Shown: positions 26,639 through 35,754, counted from the stretch's first letter. The stretch: 64,000 nucleotides of DNA from Candidatus Gastranaerophilales bacterium (GCA_947631645.1 CANRMD010000003.1:1-64000), one strand, 5' to 3'. Translations and numbers: made by a program. Notes: a model not told the origin generated them from the letters alone.

Positions 26639-28503
26639 TAGAATACATCTCCGACACCGAACGAGAATGCACCACGTTTGTTGCCGTTACCGACATTAGT
26701 AAACGGAATACCATAATCAATAGATAATGGACCAACACCCGGTATAAATAATTTAACCCCGACACCGCCGGCAATACCGTATTCGGGTCTGTTATATATT
26801 TTATTTGTAATAGAACCGCTAAATAAATGACCTGCATCAACAAACATATTAAATTTAATATTATCAAGGAACTGTGCATTTTTAATTCTGTCTAAGAAAA
26901 AGAACGGAGTAGTTAACTCTGCACTTGCCATCATAAATCCTTCACCGGTACCGATTGTACTCATTCTATAACCTCTAACAGTATACGGCCCGCCTAAACT
27001 GTATGCCATAACCTCGGGCATATCGCCATGAACTTTCCCCGCAGCACGTGCTAACAAAGAAAACGAAGATTTTTTCATAACAGGGAAGTATTTTTTAATA
27101 CCCGCAGATAAAGTTCCATGCGTATAATCTAAATCAGTTGCATTAACATTTTCACTAAACCTTAAAGTTGCTAAAACACCATTTCTCGGATTTAAAACAT
27201 TATCTCTGGTATCATAAACAAGGCTTGGTCCCAAAGTAAAATAAGTACCGCCTTGTAATTGCTTAGAACGTTCCGAAATAGGAATGTTATGAGCCCTATA
27301 TAATGCAGCGATTTTATTTGCATCGCCTTCTTTAACTTTAATATATTCACCACCAAATTTGATAGACCCCATTAAGTTTTTATATGTTTTAAAGGGTCTG
27401 GAAAGAACGATATCAGCACCGTATCTTTGCTCAATTGCCAAGGGCACCTGATAACTCCCAAAATCTCTGCCAAAAGCTTTAATCAATAATGAATTATCAG
27501 ATCCTCTTAATCTTGGTTCAAAGAAACTGACTTCAGCTTGCAAATTAGCGTGGTCAATGGTAGAACTGTCAGACATAATAACACCGGTACCTGCCATAAA
27601 ATTAATACCGACTCTTTGACCGTTACCCATAAAGTTATTTTCAACAAAACCCGCCTGTCCAAACAAACCGGTTGCCGTATCTAAGCCGCCGCCTAATGAT
27701 ATAGTTCCTGTTCTTTGCTCTTCCAAAACTATTGTTACATCATATAAGTTTGGTCCGTCATTACTTTTTTCTATTTTCCTGTTTACATCTTTAAATGCCT
27801 GAGTAGAATATAATCTCATTAAATCAGCTTTTAAAGTATCTTCGTTATACACACTTCCCGGAGTAGATAAAATATTTCTCTCAATAACAAAATCTTTTGT
27901 TTTCTTATTACCTTCAAAAGCAATAGAATTAATAATTCCTTCTTCAATTTCAATATTAACGCAGCCATCAGGATCATCTTGAACATTAGCAACTCTGGCT
28001 AAAACATAACCCTTTGAGGCATATAAATCTTCAATTTCGGCAACAGCCTTAGATAATGTTGTTAAATTTTGAGGCTGACCTTCTAAAGTATTTAATATAC
28101 TCAAAATATCACCGGTTGAAACAACGGTATTTCCGCTTACTGCAAAACCTGTTATAGGTATATTTTCTTCAACATATATTCTCAAAGTAAGTGAATCTTC
28201 GTCTACAGGAATAGGAATAGCTTTCATTTTTTCAGAAAAATAACCTGTTTTATATATTGCTTTTAAATTTTGTTGAACCAAATCTTTACTATAGGTATCA
28301 CCTATTTGCATATTCATTACTTTAACAATATCAGAATCATTAATTAAGTGATTACCTTCAAACTCAATTTTTGTGATTTTTGAAGTATCCGATATTTCGG
28401 AAAGTATATCATTCTCAGCAGAAAATACAGGTGCATTTGAAATAAAAAACACAACATAAATCAATATAAAACTCGTGTATAACTGTTTGAAAATATTTCT
28501 CAT
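26638..28503 (-). CDS. bamA: Outer-membrane protein assembly factor, BamA/Omp85
   Basis: This 621-aa Omp85 protein inserts beta-barrels in the outer membrane. A signal peptide (1-28) precedes three POTRA domains (about residues 40-110, 113-188 and 190-264; FEGNHLINDSDI, VSGNTVVSTGDI, FEGNKKTKDFVI) and a 16-strand barrel ending in the typical FSFGVGDVF. The lid-loop motif VRGYR is present near residue 508. It has three POTRA domains, like cyanobacterial Omp85, rather than five. It is solid evidence for a diderm. Confidence 0.95.
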   Translation of the reverse strand: MRNIFKQLYTSFILIYVVFFISNAPVFSAENDILSEISDTSKITKIEFEGNHLINDSDIVKVMNMQIGDTYSKDLVQQNLKAIYKTGYFSEKMKAIPIPVDEDSLTLRIYVEENIPITGFAVSGNTVVSTGDILSILNTLEGQPQNLTTLSKAVAEIEDLYASKGYVLARVANVQDDPDGCVNIEIEEGIINSIAFEGNKKTKDFVIERNILSTPGSVYNEDTLKADLMRLYSTQAFKDVNRKIEKSNDGPNLYDVTIVLEEQRTGTISLGGGLDTATGLFGQAGFVENNFMGNGQRVGINFMAGTGVIMSDSSTIDHANLQAEVSFFEPRLRGSDNSLLIKAFGRDFGSYQVPLAIEQRYGADIVLSRPFKTYKNLMGSIKFGGEYIKVKEGDANKIAALYRAHNIPISERSKQLQGGTYFTLGPSLVYDTRDNVLNPRNGVLATLRFSENVNATDLDYTHGTLSAGIKKYFPVMKKSSFSLLARAAGKVHGDMPEVMAYSLGGPYTVRGYRMSTIGTGEGFMMASAELTTPFFFLDRIKNAQFLDNIKFNMFVDAGHLFSGSITNKIYNRPEYGIAGGVGVKLFIPGVGPLSIDYGIPFTNVGNGNKRGAFSFGVGDVF

Positions 28504-28565
28504 TAACTATTCCAAGATTATCACAATCAAAATTATACCATATACAAAAAAAACATACAAAAAAA

Positions 28566-28590
28566 GAGGATACATTTTGTATCCTCTTTT
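28566..28590. terminator. Bidirectional intrinsic terminator
   Basis: A 9-bp stem GAGGATACA/TGTATCCTC with a TTT loop is flanked by A-rich and T-rich runs. It can end the minus-strand 28608 gene; it lies upstream of bamA, so it also insulates that operon. Confidence 0.88.
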
Positions 28591-28607
28591 TATATCTGTT
28601 ACTTGTA

Positions 28608-29051
28608 TTAACCTTGTAATCCGCCAAAGTGAGGTGTAGCCCTGTCGATTGCTTTGCCTTCTGCCTGTTCGCATGCTTCCAGCTGCTTTTCTAATGTTGT
28701 TACAACCGTATCCAGTCGTTTTATTTCCAATTCTATTGCATTTTCTTTCATGCTTATTTCATATATTTCGTTATTTATTCTGGCGATATCTTGTTTTTGC
28801 TGTAATTTCATTTCTTCAATTTTCGTTTCAATATCATCTCTTGCCGAAGAATCTGCAGACACTAAATTATCATACATATCAGCTAAATCACCGGCTTGTG
28901 CAGCTTCATAACTTGCTAATTCCTGACTTAAATTGTTATGTTCAGTCGCCAAAGCAAATTGCTCATTCGACCTTTGTGTCTGCATCAGCTGGGCTGTATT
29001 CAGCTGCATATCCAAGACTAATTTACGTTGTGCAAATAATGCGTAACCCAT
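28608..29051 (-). CDS. MGYALFA-family coiled-coil protein, 147 aa
   Basis: This is the second member of the family seen at 17263. It begins MGYALFAQRK and ends EQAEGKAIDRATPHFGGLQG, with an unrelated, mostly coiled-coil middle (about residues 75-130). There is no signal peptide. A GAGGATAAAAAG ribosome-binding site precedes the ATG, and a strong terminator follows, so it is a stand-alone transcript. The function is not recognised; conserved ends with a free middle argue for recognition of the ends by a partner. Confidence 0.82.
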   Translation of the reverse strand: MGYALFAQRKLVLDMQLNTAQLMQTQRSNEQFALATEHNNLSQELASYEAAQAGDLADMYDNLVSADSSARDDIETKIEEMKLQQKQDIARINNEIYEISMKENAIELEIKRLDTVVTTLEKQLEACEQAEGKAIDRATPHFGGLQG

Positions 29052-29207
29052 CTTTTTATCCTCGATTTTTGTTCTCTTAAATATATAAAAAAATTTTGTT
29101 TCCGCAAATTGACTTTTTTAAACGTAATTGTTAAGAATTTGTTACAATTAGTATATAAATTTTATATTTAAAAATATAAAAAATTCGCAAAAATAAAGTA
29201 AAAACGA

Positions 29208-30065
29208 CTATTTCAGCTCTAGTGAAAATAATTTGTTATTATACTTAATACATTGTGAACAAAAAGGGGTTTCGAGGTAACTTTGAGTTGAATAATCATT
29301 AAAATCAGAACCGCATTTACCCCTGTTATCTGATGATAACAAAGGACAAGTAAATACACCGTTAATTGTCAGTGTTCTGCTTTTTGAACATTCAACATTT
29401 AATTTATTAAAATTCTGTTCGGGGTCAATTTCAATCATATTATCTTTATTTAATAAAGGTATAATTTTAAAATTAATATCCGTTGTTTCAAAATTAATGG
29501 AATTACACAGTTCTTTAAATGAATTTGTTAATTGTTTTTCGGGAAGATTCATATAATTAACTATAGATAATATAGGATTAAAATCATATTTAATAAGGCT
29601 TTGAATGGCGTGAACAGCCTTTCTGTATGAACCTCTGCCCCTAAGTAAATCATTTTCTTTTTCATCCCAATTATCTATACTTATCATAAATATTATCTCA
29701 TTTCCGAGATTATTCTCTTCTTCTACTTTTCTTAAAAAACGTGCCTTTTTATCATTAATATTAAGAGCATTTGTATGAATGACAACAGAAGAATATTTTA
29801 AGCATAATCTTAAAATATGATTAAAATCAGGATGAAGCATAGGTTCCGCACCGGTTAAATGTATATATTGCAAATCTTTTTTATCTATTGCTAACAAAGA
29901 TTGTTTAACTTTTTCTATGGGTATAAAATCTTTAACCTTTTTATCTTTAAATTCAATATAACAATGTTTACATTTTAAATTGCAATTTTGGTTAGTCATC
30001 TCAATAAATAAAGATTCTAATTTTGACATATTAATACATGGTGCTTTAATAATTGTTTTACTCAT
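29208..30065 (-). CDS. Radical SAM protein with short C-terminal Cys cluster
   Basis: A 285-aa enzyme with the radical SAM motif CNLKCKHC at residues 28-35 and HLTGAEPMLHPDF as the GGEP-like SAM contact. Five Cys near the C-terminus (pattern C...C...C, then CSQC) form a shortened SPASM or twitch-type site. The ATG at 30065, with GAGGA eight bases upstream, is preferred to a start 14 codons earlier. The substrate is unknown. It is divergent from a 56-residue protein (30229), a possible partner. Confidence 0.85.
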   Translation of the reverse strand: MSKTIIKAPCINMSKLESLFIEMTNQNCNLKCKHCYIEFKDKKVKDFIPIEKVKQSLLAIDKKDLQYIHLTGAEPMLHPDFNHILRLCLKYSSVVIHTNALNINDKKARFLRKVEEENNLGNEIIFMISIDNWDEKENDLLRGRGSYRKAVHAIQSLIKYDFNPILSIVNYMNLPEKQLTNSFKELCNSINFETTDINFKIIPLLNKDNMIEIDPEQNFNKLNVECSKSRTLTINGVFTCPLLSSDNRGKCGSDFNDYSTQSYLETPFCSQCIKYNNKLFSLELK

Positions 30066-30228
30066 AAATAAATCCTCATATAAATTCTTATGATTATGAT
30101 TTATCATTTATGTTTTAAGTAATAAATTAGACAGTTGTATAAAATAAGAACACAAATTACTAATATACAAGGAGTATATTTATAAAGATTTTTAAATTTC
30201 TTCCGAAAGAAAAATAAGGAGGGAAATT

Positions 30229-30399
30229 ATGGCAAAAATTATAGAAAACTTTTCAGGAAGAAGAAATATTAGGTTAAACACGGACGATATAATAAATATT
30301 GTAAGAGAATACCAAAATATTACAATAAATATAAATAATTATAATGATATAAGATACAAACTTGATAATATAGAATTATACTTACCTGAAGATATATAA
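30229..30399 (+). CDS. Small protein, 56 aa
   Basis: A short open frame with a very strong AAGGAGGG ribosome-binding site seven bases before the ATG. The product is MAKIIENFSGRRNIRL... then ...NIVREYQNI and a C-terminal YLPEDI; it has no Cys and no membrane segment. It is divergent from the radical SAM gene at 30065. The function is not recognised. The start site quality and separate upstream region make it a real gene rather than a chance frame. Confidence 0.75.
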   Translation: MAKIIENFSGRRNIRLNTDDIINIVREYQNITININNYNDIRYKLDNIELYLPEDI

Positions 30400-30467
30400 C
30401 AAATATACCCGAATAGAGAATTTAGTTTATAATTAACCGGTGTAATGTTTATTCAGGAGGATAAAAC

Positions 30468-30860
30468 ATGAAAAACATTATTACTATATTATTAATACTT
30501 ATTCTGCCGGTAAGTATATATTTGTTTATGAGTAAAAATTCAGAAAACTATAGTGCAGTTGCAAAAGCAAAAGACAGCCCCACATTAATTTCTTTTACAT
30601 CAACAATGTGTACTGATTGCAAAAGACTAAAAGCCGTACTTAGTGAAGTTCAGCCAAATTACAGTGATAAAGTCAATTTTATTGCATATAATGCACTTGA
30701 TAAAAACAGAACAATCCAGAATGCAATAAAAAAATATAAAGTTACGCTGGTTCCGACAATTATATTTTTAGATAAAGACGGTAAAGAAATAAATAAAATA
30801 GAAGGTTTTATTCCAAAAGAAGAACTTATAAATGAGTTAGAGGAAGCAATAAATGAATAA
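30468..30860 (+). CDS. Membrane-anchored thioredoxin-like protein
   Basis: This 130-aa protein has an N-terminal anchor or signal (residues about 4-22) and a thioredoxin fold with the redox pair CTDC (about residues 48-51), the cis-Pro in TLVPTIIFLD and a C-terminal helix. It should carry reducing or oxidising equivalents outside the cytoplasm. It overlaps the ccdA gene by eight bases, so the pair forms a transmembrane thiol relay. An AGGAGG ribosome-binding site precedes the ATG. Confidence 0.9.
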   Translation: MKNIITILLILILPVSIYLFMSKNSENYSAVAKAKDSPTLISFTSTMCTDCKRLKAVLSEVQPNYSDKVNFIAYNALDKNRTIQNAIKKYKVTLVPTIIFLDKDGKEINKIEGFIPKEELINELEEAINE

Positions 30861-31563
30861 TTTGACGGAAGTTTTTTCGCTGTATTCTTCAGGAAGTTCT
30901 TTATTTTATCCGATATTATTGGGCGTTTCATTTTTTGCGGGGATACTTGCATCATTATCCCCGTGCAGTTTAGGAATTTTACCTCTAATAATAGGGTATG
31001 TTGGCGGATATTCAAAAGAAAGCAATAAAAAATTATTTATACAAATGATTTCCTTTTCCTTCGGATTATCATTAATATTAAGTATAATCGGAGTCGCCTG
31101 TGCAATTACGGGCAGAGCCTTTACAAGTATTGCGTCACCTGTTGTTATACTTATATTTGCATCAATAATTGTAATTCTGGGGCTTAATCTGCTTGGTGTT
31201 ATAGAAATACATTTCCCTGCAATAGTAAAGAAAATGCCCCAAAACAAGGGTGGAGGATTATTTTTATTCCCGTTTTTAGTTGGAACATTTTTTGCCCTTG
31301 CATCCAGCCCTTGTTCTTCACCAATCTTAGCAAGTATTATGGCTGTTGCTACCGTTTCAACAAATATTTTATTCTCAATTGCACTTTTATTTTCGTTTGC
31401 AATCGGACAATGCGTAATTGTAATATTTTTCGCAATGTTTACTTCAACACTTAAACATATGAATGCTTTAGCAAAATATACATCAATATTAATGAAAATA
31501 AGCGGAGTAATACTTATTTTAACGGGATGTTATATATATTATTCAATATTTTCAGGCATTTAA
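30853..31563 (+). CDS. ccdA: CcdA/DsbD-type transmembrane thiol transporter
   Basis: This 236-aa protein has six membrane helices. CcdA-family redox Cys are in SPCSLGILPLIIGY (TM1) and SSPCSSPILASI (TM4). The family passes electrons from cytoplasmic thioredoxin to extracytoplasmic partners such as the thioredoxin-like protein encoded just upstream. No cytochrome c maturation genes are nearby, so general thiol reduction is more likely than haem-protein assembly. Confidence 0.93.
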   Translation: MNNLTEVFSLYSSGSSLFYPILLGVSFFAGILASLSPCSLGILPLIIGYVGGYSKESNKKLFIQMISFSFGLSLILSIIGVACAITGRAFTSIASPVVILIFASIIVILGLNLLGVIEIHFPAIVKKMPQNKGGGLFLFPFLVGTFFALASSPCSSPILASIMAVATVSTNILFSIALLFSFAIGQCVIVIFFAMFTSTLKHMNALAKYTSILMKISGVILILTGCYIYYSIFSGI

Positions 31564-31965
31564 ATTTAAATTTCCTGATAAAACCCTTTGAGTTTTACTT
31601 CTCCCCAAAATACGGAAATGATTTTTGCCTCTTTCATCTTTTGTTCTGACTGCAAAAAGTTTATCTGACCACAAAGAATGAATTTCCGTTTCTTTTATAC
31701 CGTCTTTAACAGTAGCACCGATAAATTTAGTTCCTTTTTTCTTTTTTTCCGTAATAGAATTCAATGACAATAAAACATCGGCCTGTGCAGCTTCAGGAGA
31801 AACAACTTGAGTTTTTGTTTCTTTAATAAAAGGAGATGTAATATAGTTTCTGTTAAAATTTCCGTCTTTATTCATTTTATGGATAATACAAGTATAATTA
31901 TTACCGTAAAATCCATTACTTTTTACTCTATCCTGAAATAAAAAGCCGACTGCAGAAACATTCAT
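31552..31965 (-). CDS. Hypothetical protein, 137 aa
   Basis: The function is not recognised. The protein is soluble, basic in the C-terminal third (VRTKDERGKNHFRILGRSKTQRVL), and has no signal peptide or membrane segment. A good promoter (31997-32025) reads into it. The 3' end overlaps ccdA by 12 bases in convergent orientation. Confidence 0.7.
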   Translation of the reverse strand: MNVSAVGFLFQDRVKSNGFYGNNYTCIIHKMNKDGNFNRNYITSPFIKETKTQVVSPEAAQADVLLSLNSITEKKKKGTKFIGATVKDGIKETEIHSLWSDKLFAVRTKDERGKNHFRILGRSKTQRVLSGNLNLNA

Positions 31966-31996
31966 AAGACCCTCGCCTTTCCTCGCTACATTTTAT

Positions 31997-32025
31997 ATTA
32001 TACTACTTTTTTGTATTTTTGTCCA
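31997..32025 (-). promoter_or_regulatory. Sigma-70 promoter of the 31552 gene
   Basis: On the minus strand TGGACA (32025-32020) and a perfect TATAAT (32002-31997) are separated by 17 bases. The ATG is 32 bases downstream. The rest of the gap up to 32237 is extremely AT-rich with no other feature seen. Confidence 0.72.
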
Positions 32026-32237
32026 TATAATTTTAACGATTTTTTGAATTTTTGAAGATTATTTTTTTAAAATTTAATTTTTTAGTATCAGATTTTTAAT
32101 TTTTTAAGTTAAATTTTATCAATTTTGAAAAAATTTTGTTCATTTTTCGAAATTTTTCAAAATTTTAGTTCAAATTTACTCAAAAAATTGCAAAAATGTA
32201 TATTAAAATACAAATTTATAGAAATTTATAAAAATAA

Positions 32238-33362
32238 TTATCTCGTATAAACTCTTGAAAGACGAGCTTTTAATCGGCAGATTAATTCATAATTAATTGT
32301 ATTAAGTATTTTAGCCCATTCATTTATGGAAATATCATTTCCGATTAATGAAATAATATCTCCTTCTTCCGCATCAACATCTGTTATGTCAAACATCATT
32401 TGATCCATAGTAATATTTCCGATTTGAGGGACTTTTTTACCGTTTAAAATACCGAAAATTTTGTTTGAAAGTTTTCTGTCAACGCCATCTGCATATCCGA
32501 CAGGAATTGTAGCTATTTTAGTTTCTTTTTTTGTGACAAATGTATGAGAATAGCTTACACCCGAGTCCTTTGGTGCGGTATGAATATTGATAATACGTCC
32601 TTTTAAACTCATTGCGGGAACTATATTCGGAATTTTTTTTGCAAAAGCCGGCAAATCAGGAATTAATCCGTATATTGCAAGCCCTAATCTTACCATATTA
32701 TATTTATCTTCATTATATTGTGAAATTGTTGCGGCAGTGTTAAAACAATGCAAGATTAAACCATCTGTATTTACTTTTGATAATATATCATTCCATAATT
32801 TCAGCTGTTCGTTTGTTTTAACTTCGTCTTCCGCACAGGCGAAATGTGTAAATATACCTTGAAGGTCTATTGCTTTATTATTTTGTATTTTTTTAATAAA
32901 TTCCACTGCATTTTTTGCTTGAACACCAATTCTGTTCATACCGGTATCAAGTTTAATATGAGCTTTAGTTTTTAGCCCCGTTTTTTTATATGTTAATTCT
33001 GCTGCTTCAATATGATTATCCAAAAAAACCGACAGAGAAATATTATTTTGTGCCGCATAATCAAAAGCCCAAACCGGTGCTGCTCCTAATACCAATATAG
33101 GACAGGTAAATTTATTATTTCTAAGTTCCATTCCTTCATCAATGGAAGCAACACCCAAATAATCAACACCTGAAGCTAAAAGAGTAGGAGTTATCATAGA
33201 ACTTCCATGTCCGTATGCATCAGCTTTAACAACCGCTAAAATTTTACAATCAGGCTTTACATATTTTTTAAGTTCCAAAATATTTTTTTCTATTGCATCA
33301 AGGTTAATTTCAACCCACGCATCTCTTTTTGTATTTATATTTGATAATCTCTGAAATTTCAT
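32238..33362 (-). CDS. alr: Alanine racemase
   Basis: Alr makes D-alanine for peptidoglycan. At 374 aa it is full length. The PLP Lys is in AVVKADAYGHG (about residue 45), the catalytic Tyr from the other subunit in GVSYSHTF (about 270), and the phosphate/Arg-binding TGMNRIGV (about 138) and PVGYADGVDR blocks are in place. It is a single-gene transcript, divergent from the small zinc-finger gene at 33432. Confidence 0.96.
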   Translation of the reverse strand: MKFQRLSNINTKRDAWVEINLDAIEKNILELKKYVKPDCKILAVVKADAYGHGSSMITPTLLASGVDYLGVASIDEGMELRNNKFTCPILVLGAAPVWAFDYAAQNNISLSVFLDNHIEAAELTYKKTGLKTKAHIKLDTGMNRIGVQAKNAVEFIKKIQNNKAIDLQGIFTHFACAEDEVKTNEQLKLWNDILSKVNTDGLILHCFNTAATISQYNEDKYNMVRLGLAIYGLIPDLPAFAKKIPNIVPAMSLKGRIINIHTAPKDSGVSYSHTFVTKKETKIATIPVGYADGVDRKLSNKIFGILNGKKVPQIGNITMDQMMFDITDVDAEEGDIISLIGNDISINEWAKILNTINYELICRLKARLSRVYTR

Positions 33363-33431
33363 ATTTATATTTTAGTGCAAAAAGACACATCATGATATAC
33401 TTTTAATAAATATTAAATTAAGGCATATTAA

Positions 33432-33752
33432 ATGGATAAAAATGAACAGTTAAAAATAATAGAAGATATGCAAGCTGTCGTTGAACAAATGAGGCTTGAT
33501 GATTTAGAGGAAGACCCTTCTTTAGCTGATGAAGAATTTGAATGTTCATGCTGCGGAAAAACCAAATCACCTGCCGGGTCGATACAATACGGGAAATACA
33601 GATTGTGCAATGACTGTGTTTTATTGGCCGAAACAGGTTTTGCAATAGGTAAATTTAAAAACGCAGATGAATTAATAAAAGCAATGGAAGATACAAGACT
33701 TGAAGAAATGTGTGAATACATAAAGCAACAAGAAAAAAGAGAAAAAAATTAA
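33432..33752 (+). CDS. Small four-cysteine zinc-finger protein, 106 aa
   Basis: After an acidic N-terminus there is a C-x2-C-x17-C-x2-C site (CSCCGK ... CNDC, about residues 37-59), spaced almost exactly like the zinc-binding domain of ClpX, followed by a helical tail (about 75-106). There are no other domains. It ends one base before the matrixin gene and is likely co-transcribed with it. A role as a substrate or protease adaptor is inferred only from the ClpX-like spacing. Confidence 0.72.
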   Translation: MDKNEQLKIIEDMQAVVEQMRLDDLEEDPSLADEEFECSCCGKTKSPAGSIQYGKYRLCNDCVLLAETGFAIGKFKNADELIKAMEDTRLEEMCEYIKQQEKREKN

Positions 33753-33753
33753 A

Positions 33754-34533
33754 ATGCACAGACTCACATATCTGAATGAAAACCTAAAAAAAGGCAGTTT
33801 AATAAGGTGGCCCGAACAGTGTTTCCCCATGCCTGTATACATAGCACCATGCACTTGGTACTCAATGTCTGAAGCAGACCGATATACATACATAAATATG
33901 GTTATAGAAGCTTTAAACACTTGGGAAAGCGTAAGCGGCGGGAAAGTAGTTTTTTATTTGGTTAACACTTTGAATGAGTCACAGATAAATGTTGAATGGC
34001 GTAGAGTAGACAGAAAATCACTCGGAAATTGTTCTTTTAATTATGATGAAAATTCAAGATTATATTCTGCTGAAGTTTCAATAGGCATATCAGACGGAAT
34101 AATCCATAGACAATATATGGATGAGAATGAAGTATTTCACACAATATTACACGAGGTAGGGCACGCTCTTGGGCTTGGGCATTCAAAAAATCCCGAAGAC
34201 ATAATGTACACTCCTCACCAATACGGAGTCGTCAGGTTATCAAAACGTGATATAAATTCTCTAAGATGGCTATATTCACTTCCATACGGTTCAAGTGCTC
34301 AAAGTCTTAATGAAACTTACTCAACAAACTATTCAAATATTGATGACATAATAATGTACATTGAATCAGGTAAAGCCGAATCAAAATTTGAAAAAACAAT
34401 GAAAGAAATAAAACACCCGACCAGAAATTTAGAAGATGAACAAAAAAAATTAGCAGAAATAAAAAAATTTCAAATGTCACTGCAAAATGTAAAACTTCCA
34501 AAAGAAATTTCAGATAAATTTAAAGATATGTAA
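33754..34533 (+). CDS. Matrixin-type zinc metalloprotease without signal peptide
   Basis: This 259-aa protein has the metzincin motif HEVGHALGLGH (residues 133-143) and a Met-turn (DIMYTPHQYG, about 149). The N-terminal part gives the edge strands typical of M10 (VEWRRVDRKSLGNCSF). Unusually, the N-terminus is MHRLTYLNENLKK with no export signal, so it may act in the cytoplasm or be exported otherwise. The C-terminal 60 residues are helical and charged. Confidence 0.85.
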   Translation: MHRLTYLNENLKKGSLIRWPEQCFPMPVYIAPCTWYSMSEADRYTYINMVIEALNTWESVSGGKVVFYLVNTLNESQINVEWRRVDRKSLGNCSFNYDENSRLYSAEVSIGISDGIIHRQYMDENEVFHTILHEVGHALGLGHSKNPEDIMYTPHQYGVVRLSKRDINSLRWLYSLPYGSSAQSLNETYSTNYSNIDDIIMYIESGKAESKFEKTMKEIKHPTRNLEDEQKKLAEIKKFQMSLQNVKLPKEISDKFKDM

Positions 34534-34551
34534 TTTTGTGCAATAATAAAA

Positions 34552-34884
34552 AAGAGCAGACGAACAATCGCGTATAAGAAATTATATGAGGAAAGTCCGG
34601 ACACCCAAGGGCAGAACGACGGATAACATCCGCCGAAGGTAACTTTAGGACAAGTGCCACAGAAAAGTAAACAACCGCAAACAGCGGTTCAGGTGCAACG
34701 GTAGTGTAAAAGACTACCAGAAGTATTGAGAAATACTTGCTCGGTAAACTCCGTTCGGGTGCAAGATTGAATAAAAGGTTAAGGTGACCCGCCGTCTTTT
34801 AAAAATCGCAAAGAGTAGTAAGGTAACTTACTTCCAAGACAGATGATTGTTTAGAAACAGAATCCGGCTTATGATCTGCTCTTT
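34552..34884 (+). ncRNA. rnpB: RNase P RNA
   Basis: The conserved core is unmistakable: GAGGAAAGTCCGGAC near 34589 (P4 5' side) and ACAGAATCCGGCTTAT near 34859 (P4 3' side). The ends pair through AGAGCAGA (34553-34560) and TCTGCTCT (34875-34882). The terminal T-run after this helix probably stops transcription. It is the catalytic RNA that trims the 5' ends of tRNA precursors. It lies directly after the matrixin gene, and convergent to the 34885 gene, with no gap. Confidence 0.96.
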
Positions 34885-35754
34885 TTATCCTAAAACCAAA
34901 CCGTTTTGAGCCATAAATTCAGATAATTCTTCTATTCTTGCTCTATTTTCTTCCGTATTAGGATAATTTTTAAGTGCAAGGTCACAAATATCAATCTTAT
35001 TCTTTTTCATGGCTTCCAAATCAAGTTCGGGACGTTTTGCAATACTAGTTGTTAAATCAAATCTTCTTTCTGCTTTTAATGCGGAATAAACCTTAGGCAA
35101 GTTAGATGCATATAATTGGCTGGCTGAAGCTCTGTCAGTCAATGCTGCAAAAGAAGCTTCAAGCAGATATCTGGTTACTGCAAGTTCAACATCCTCTATA
35201 GCTTTATGAGCTTTCTGAACAAGAGTTTCTTCACCTAATATTACGATATCTGATTTACCTACAGCTTCCTCAATTTGAAGTTTTTTCTCAATAAGTTTTT
35301 TATGCAGTTCAAAACCAACTTGAACAGTATAAGGTAAAGACGGATTTAATGAAATAAAAGAAGTCATACCAATAAATCTGTTTAATCTGGAATCGCCGTA
35401 TAAAAGTAACGGTTCTGCCGGATAGTCATAATCATTAGGGTCGATTGAAGTTTTATATTGTTTTGCAATTGTTTCCGTAAATATTTGAACTTGAGGCGGT
35501 CTTTCTCTGTATTCTAATCTTGGTAAACCCGCATAACCTTTTCTTATAAAACAATCCTGATTAGGATATTCCTGAGCAATTCTATTTAATAGAAGTGCAT
35601 CTTGATTCAAAAATTTAGGAGGGAAGTTCCCCTCAGATACATCACCCAAGTCAACAATATCTTCAACATAAATACCTTTAAAAGATACTTTATTTTGATT
35701 AGTCTTTTTTACTTGGAAAGAATTAATTGCTTTTGAGATTGGTGAAATTCTCAT
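34885..35754 (-). CDS. SFKG-motif hypothetical protein, 289 aa
   Basis: The function is not recognised. The N-terminus is polar and basic (MRISPISKAINSFQ) with the short motif VSFKGIYV at residues 23-30; the same SFKG appears near residue 22 in the neighbouring divergent 35910 protein. The remainder is soluble, with a helical C-terminal half (about 150-289, EEAVGKSDIVILGEETLVQK). No signal peptide or membrane segment is visible. Its stop codon abuts the RNase P RNA 3' end. Confidence 0.75.
   Translation of the reverse strand: MRISPISKAINSFQVKKTNQNKVSFKGIYVEDIVDLGDVSEGNFPPKFLNQDALLLNRIAQEYPNQDCFIRKGYAGLPRLEYRERPPQVQIFTETIAKQYKTSIDPNDYDYPAEPLLLYGDSRLNRFIGMTSFISLNPSLPYTVQVGFELHKKLIEKKLQIEEAVGKSDIVILGEETLVQKAHKAIEDVELAVTRYLLEASFAALTDRASASQLYASNLPKVYSALKAERRFDLTTSIAKRPELDLEAMKKNKIDICDLALKNYPNTEENRARIEELSEFMAQNGLVLG

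Noticed and set aside
28649-29080. Plus-strand frame of 143 aa opposite the MGYALFA gene
   Set aside because: It is a shadow of the minus-strand coiled-coil gene; Leu/Phe/Cys-rich with no signal or ribosome-binding site.
31966-32237. A small gene or RNA in the AT-rich gap before alr
   Set aside because: Apart from the promoter at 31997-32025 I see only poly-A/T runs without stems, start sites or frames.
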